64,000 nt of DNA, taken from contig CAXXVQ010000009.1 in NCBI GenBank assembly GCA_963662245.2, positions 124,001-188,000 on the forward strand. Direction: 5' to 3'. The notes under the pieces were generated by a model. That model worked only from the letters and a program-made list of their open reading frames with translations, did not search any database and had not been told where the DNA came from. Each line of letters begins with the position of its first letter. Within the stretch, counting starts at the first letter, position 1. This DNA comes from JAFGVL01 sp963662245. GTDB taxonomy: Bacteria; Bacteroidota; Bacteroidia; Bacteroidales; Paludibacteraceae. A program made the translations under genes and the position numbers. Shown in pieces: positions 62,060 to 64,000 of this stretch.

Positions 62060-63922
62060 CTATTTTTCAGTTTCATTTTTAGGAAAATATTGGTCTGGCA
62101 TTGCTTTTTTATTGCCATCTCTTTCTGCTCTATAGTGGGGTGACATAATTTCAATACCTCTTTCATTACATATGTCTTGAATGTTTTGATGCATGTTGGA
62201 ATAAATCACAGCTTGTTTGCTTGCGTATTTTGTATAGGCGTTAACTTGGTAAGAGATATAAAAATCATCTAAGCTTGTTTGGAGCACAAATGGGTCTGGC
62301 TCTGAGCTGATTAGCTCTGTTTTAAGTGCTGCATCAATTAATGCTTGGTGTACATCTTTCCAAGCTACATCGTATCCAATAGTAACTGTTGTATGTACAA
62401 TTAGTCCTTGGTTTTCAGCTTCAATAGTGTAATTAATCGTGTTACCGGTAAGAACTGATGAATTTGGTATGGTTACTATCTCGTTTTTAATTGTTTTTAT
62501 ACGAGTAACTAAAAGTGTTTTTTCAATAACATCTCCACTTACATCTCCAATTTTTATTCTATCCCCAATTTTGAAAGGTCGCATATAGGTGATTACTAAT
62601 CCTGCCACCATATTAGCAATAGCCGATGAAGAACCTAACGAGAATAGTACTCCTAAGAATACAGAAACTCCTTTAAATACATTTGAATCAGATCCTGGTA
62701 AGTATGGGAATATCAATACAAACATAAAAGCGTAAAGTAAGAAGCGAACTATGCTGTAAGTAGGCATAGCCCAGTCTGGGTGAAATCCATTTAGTTTTAG
62801 TCTTTCAGATTTTATTTCTTCAAAGAAGTACTTTACAAATCGATTGACATATTTCATTACAATGTAAATAACCGCAATGCTAAACAGATTAGGTAAATAA
62901 CTCCATATAGCCGTTAAGACACCTTTAAAAGGAGTCCAAATAAGCTGGAATAAAGAATCAGCCCAGGTTCTTGAAAATGGGAATATACTGAAGATAACAG
63001 GTAAGCTTATGTATAGAATGATCAGATAAATAAACCAACGCATTATTTTAGTTAGAAAGACAATGATTTTAAGCTCTTGTGCCGAAGATAAGAAGGTGTA
63101 GTCCTTGTAACTTAAGCCTTTAAGGAATCGTTCTTTATTTTTTGAAATATATACAAGTAAGCTTTTGTTCCCTTTTTGAATAAAGAATATAACTAGCCAA
63201 GCTAAAATAACTACCAAGATGGCAAGACCAATTCTAGATCCAAGTCGTAATAAACTATTTTCTTTTTTAGCCTTTTGTATAGCAAATCTTATTTTCTCAG
63301 TGAATGATCTTGCTAGTTGTTCGCTAGGTGTATTGTACCAGATGGCATCATTTTGAGTAACTGACATGATGATTTTGTCTTCATACACAATATCACATTC
63401 ATCATCTGTATTGATGTAAATAATGGAGTCTACTTTTAGAAAATCATTATCATAAAGATTACTTACTTTTTTGCTAATATTTTTGGCTCTTTCCTTAGCC
63501 GTATAGGCTCCAATTCGGGAATATATATGAAATAAAGTATCATTTAATACTCCAATAACAGGATATCCTTTAGCAGTGTTTCGTAAAGAATCGATTTGGC
63601 TCTTTTTTTTGTTTAATAATTCAATTTTTTTGTCTTCAATTGCCTTTAGTTGAGCTAATAACTCTTCTTTTTTGATGTTATCAGTTGTTTTTAGTTTTGA
63701 TAACTGAAGCTCAAGGTTTGCTTGTTTTATTGAGTCATCTATTCGTTGTTTTTCTGCTTCTTGTAGTTTCAGATTAATGTTATCAAGTATGCTCACATTA
63801 ATAGAATCCCCTTTTAATGATTTAACGGAGTCAGTATGTGTGCTGTCTGAATTTGCAATTGCACTATTGAAGTTTATGAAGAGGCAAAATAGAATACTGA
63901 TAATGAAATGGGTTTTTATCAT
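62060..63922 (-). CDS. Large mechanosensitive channel protein of the MscS family
   Basis: A 620-residue protein with a signal peptide (about 1-23), a coiled-coil-like extracytoplasmic region (about 50-125, QEAEKQRIDDSIKQANLELQLSKL texture) and several transmembrane helices (about 225-430). The MscS pore helix and beta domain start near 425 (GSSSAIANMVAGLVITYMRPFKIGDRIKIGDVSG, core: PFKIGDRIKIGD). The length and added N-terminal part are like YbdG/MscK-type members, not small MscS. It protects the cell at low osmolarity, though other gating roles are possible. Confidence 0.88.
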   Translation of the reverse strand: MIKTHFIISILFCLFINFNSAIANSDSTHTDSVKSLKGDSINVSILDNINLKLQEAEKQRIDDSIKQANLELQLSKLKTTDNIKKEELLAQLKAIEDKKIELLNKKKSQIDSLRNTAKGYPVIGVLNDTLFHIYSRIGAYTAKERAKNISKKVSNLYDNDFLKVDSIIYINTDDECDIVYEDKIIMSVTQNDAIWYNTPSEQLARSFTEKIRFAIQKAKKENSLLRLGSRIGLAILVVILAWLVIFFIQKGNKSLLVYISKNKERFLKGLSYKDYTFLSSAQELKIIVFLTKIMRWFIYLIILYISLPVIFSIFPFSRTWADSLFQLIWTPFKGVLTAIWSYLPNLFSIAVIYIVMKYVNRFVKYFFEEIKSERLKLNGFHPDWAMPTYSIVRFLLYAFMFVLIFPYLPGSDSNVFKGVSVFLGVLFSLGSSSAIANMVAGLVITYMRPFKIGDRIKIGDVSGDVIEKTLLVTRIKTIKNEIVTIPNSSVLTGNTINYTIEAENQGLIVHTTVTIGYDVAWKDVHQALIDAALKTELISSEPDPFVLQTSLDDFYISYQVNAYTKYASKQAVIYSNMHQNIQDICNERGIEIMSPHYRAERDGNKKAMPDQYFPKNETEK

Positions 63923-64000
63923 GATTTCTTTTTTAGTTGTAGGTTGTAAATATCCGTTCGTCTATCTTTTTTATTGCGAACGCTTCCAAATTGATTTAGT

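Noticed and set aside
63923..64000. A further gene at the right edge
   Set aside because: The 78 bases beyond the MscS-like start show no open frame or motif strong enough to support a partial gene.

Overview
The window is A+T-rich chromosomal DNA from a member of the Bacteroidota, probably a Bacteroidales- or Marinilabiliales-type bacterium. The evidence is Bacteroidota-type promoters (TAnnTTTG at -7) before many genes, a type IX secretion component (PorZ) with a sorting domain, SusC/D-free but lipoprotein- and beta-barrel-rich envelope genes, and poor Shine-Dalgarno sites. A desulfoferrodoxin and a DsrE-family protein suggest anaerobic or low-oxygen life. The exact genus cannot be told from the sequence alone.

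Layout. 1-2859: divergent metG (cut by the window edge) and a folP whose protein looks like the sulfonamide-insensitive Sul lineage. 2856-10735: a nine-gene leftward unit reading rsfS, ftsH, lutC, cdsA, psd, pssA, lutB, an FKBP lipoprotein and a small beta-barrel protein, so phospholipid synthesis is interleaved with a split lactate-oxidation system. 10811-20746: a TPR/OmpA-like lipoprotein, a radical SAM/SPASM protein, an rRNA methyltransferase, cysE, an S41 protease, rdgB, porZ and a tRNA with anticodon CAT. 20839-28861: a HAD phosphatase, ribF, two membrane proteins, nadB, a LolC/E-like permease, rbfA and cysS. 26659-29237 holds three kinds of non-coding repeat, including a 250-bp MITE-like element with a 10-bp target duplication. 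29318-31403: an LpxR-like protein, a DsrE-family protein and a small beta-barrel protein.

31455-56264 is the centrepiece: about 24 tightly packed rightward genes behind one recognisable promoter, forming an aryl-polyene (APE) type II polyketide cluster. An aromatic amino acid ammonia-lyase would make a cinnamate-type starter, a PaaK-like ligase would activate it, three complete ketosynthases with two Cys-less partners, two ACPs, one ketoreductase and two hotdog dehydratases would build the polyene, and methyltransferases, acyltransferases, a glycosyltransferase, a polysaccharide deacetylase, a LolA-like carrier, a lipoprotein and an MMPL exporter fused to acyltransferase and methyltransferase domains would decorate, anchor and export it. 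Two tandem CrtI-like flavoproteins and a C45-type Ntn acyltransferase are accessory enzymes without an assigned step. No DarA/DarB resorcinol genes are present, so a complete flexirubin is not encoded here. One ketosynthase-like gene carries a frameshift at an A6 run.

56271-63922: a peroxiredoxin pseudogene with three frameshifts, parE, yifB/comM, REP-like hairpins, zupT, desulfoferrodoxin and a large MscS-type channel, all on the minus strand. Apart from the APE cluster, the repeats and the Sul-like folP, the window is ordinary core genome.
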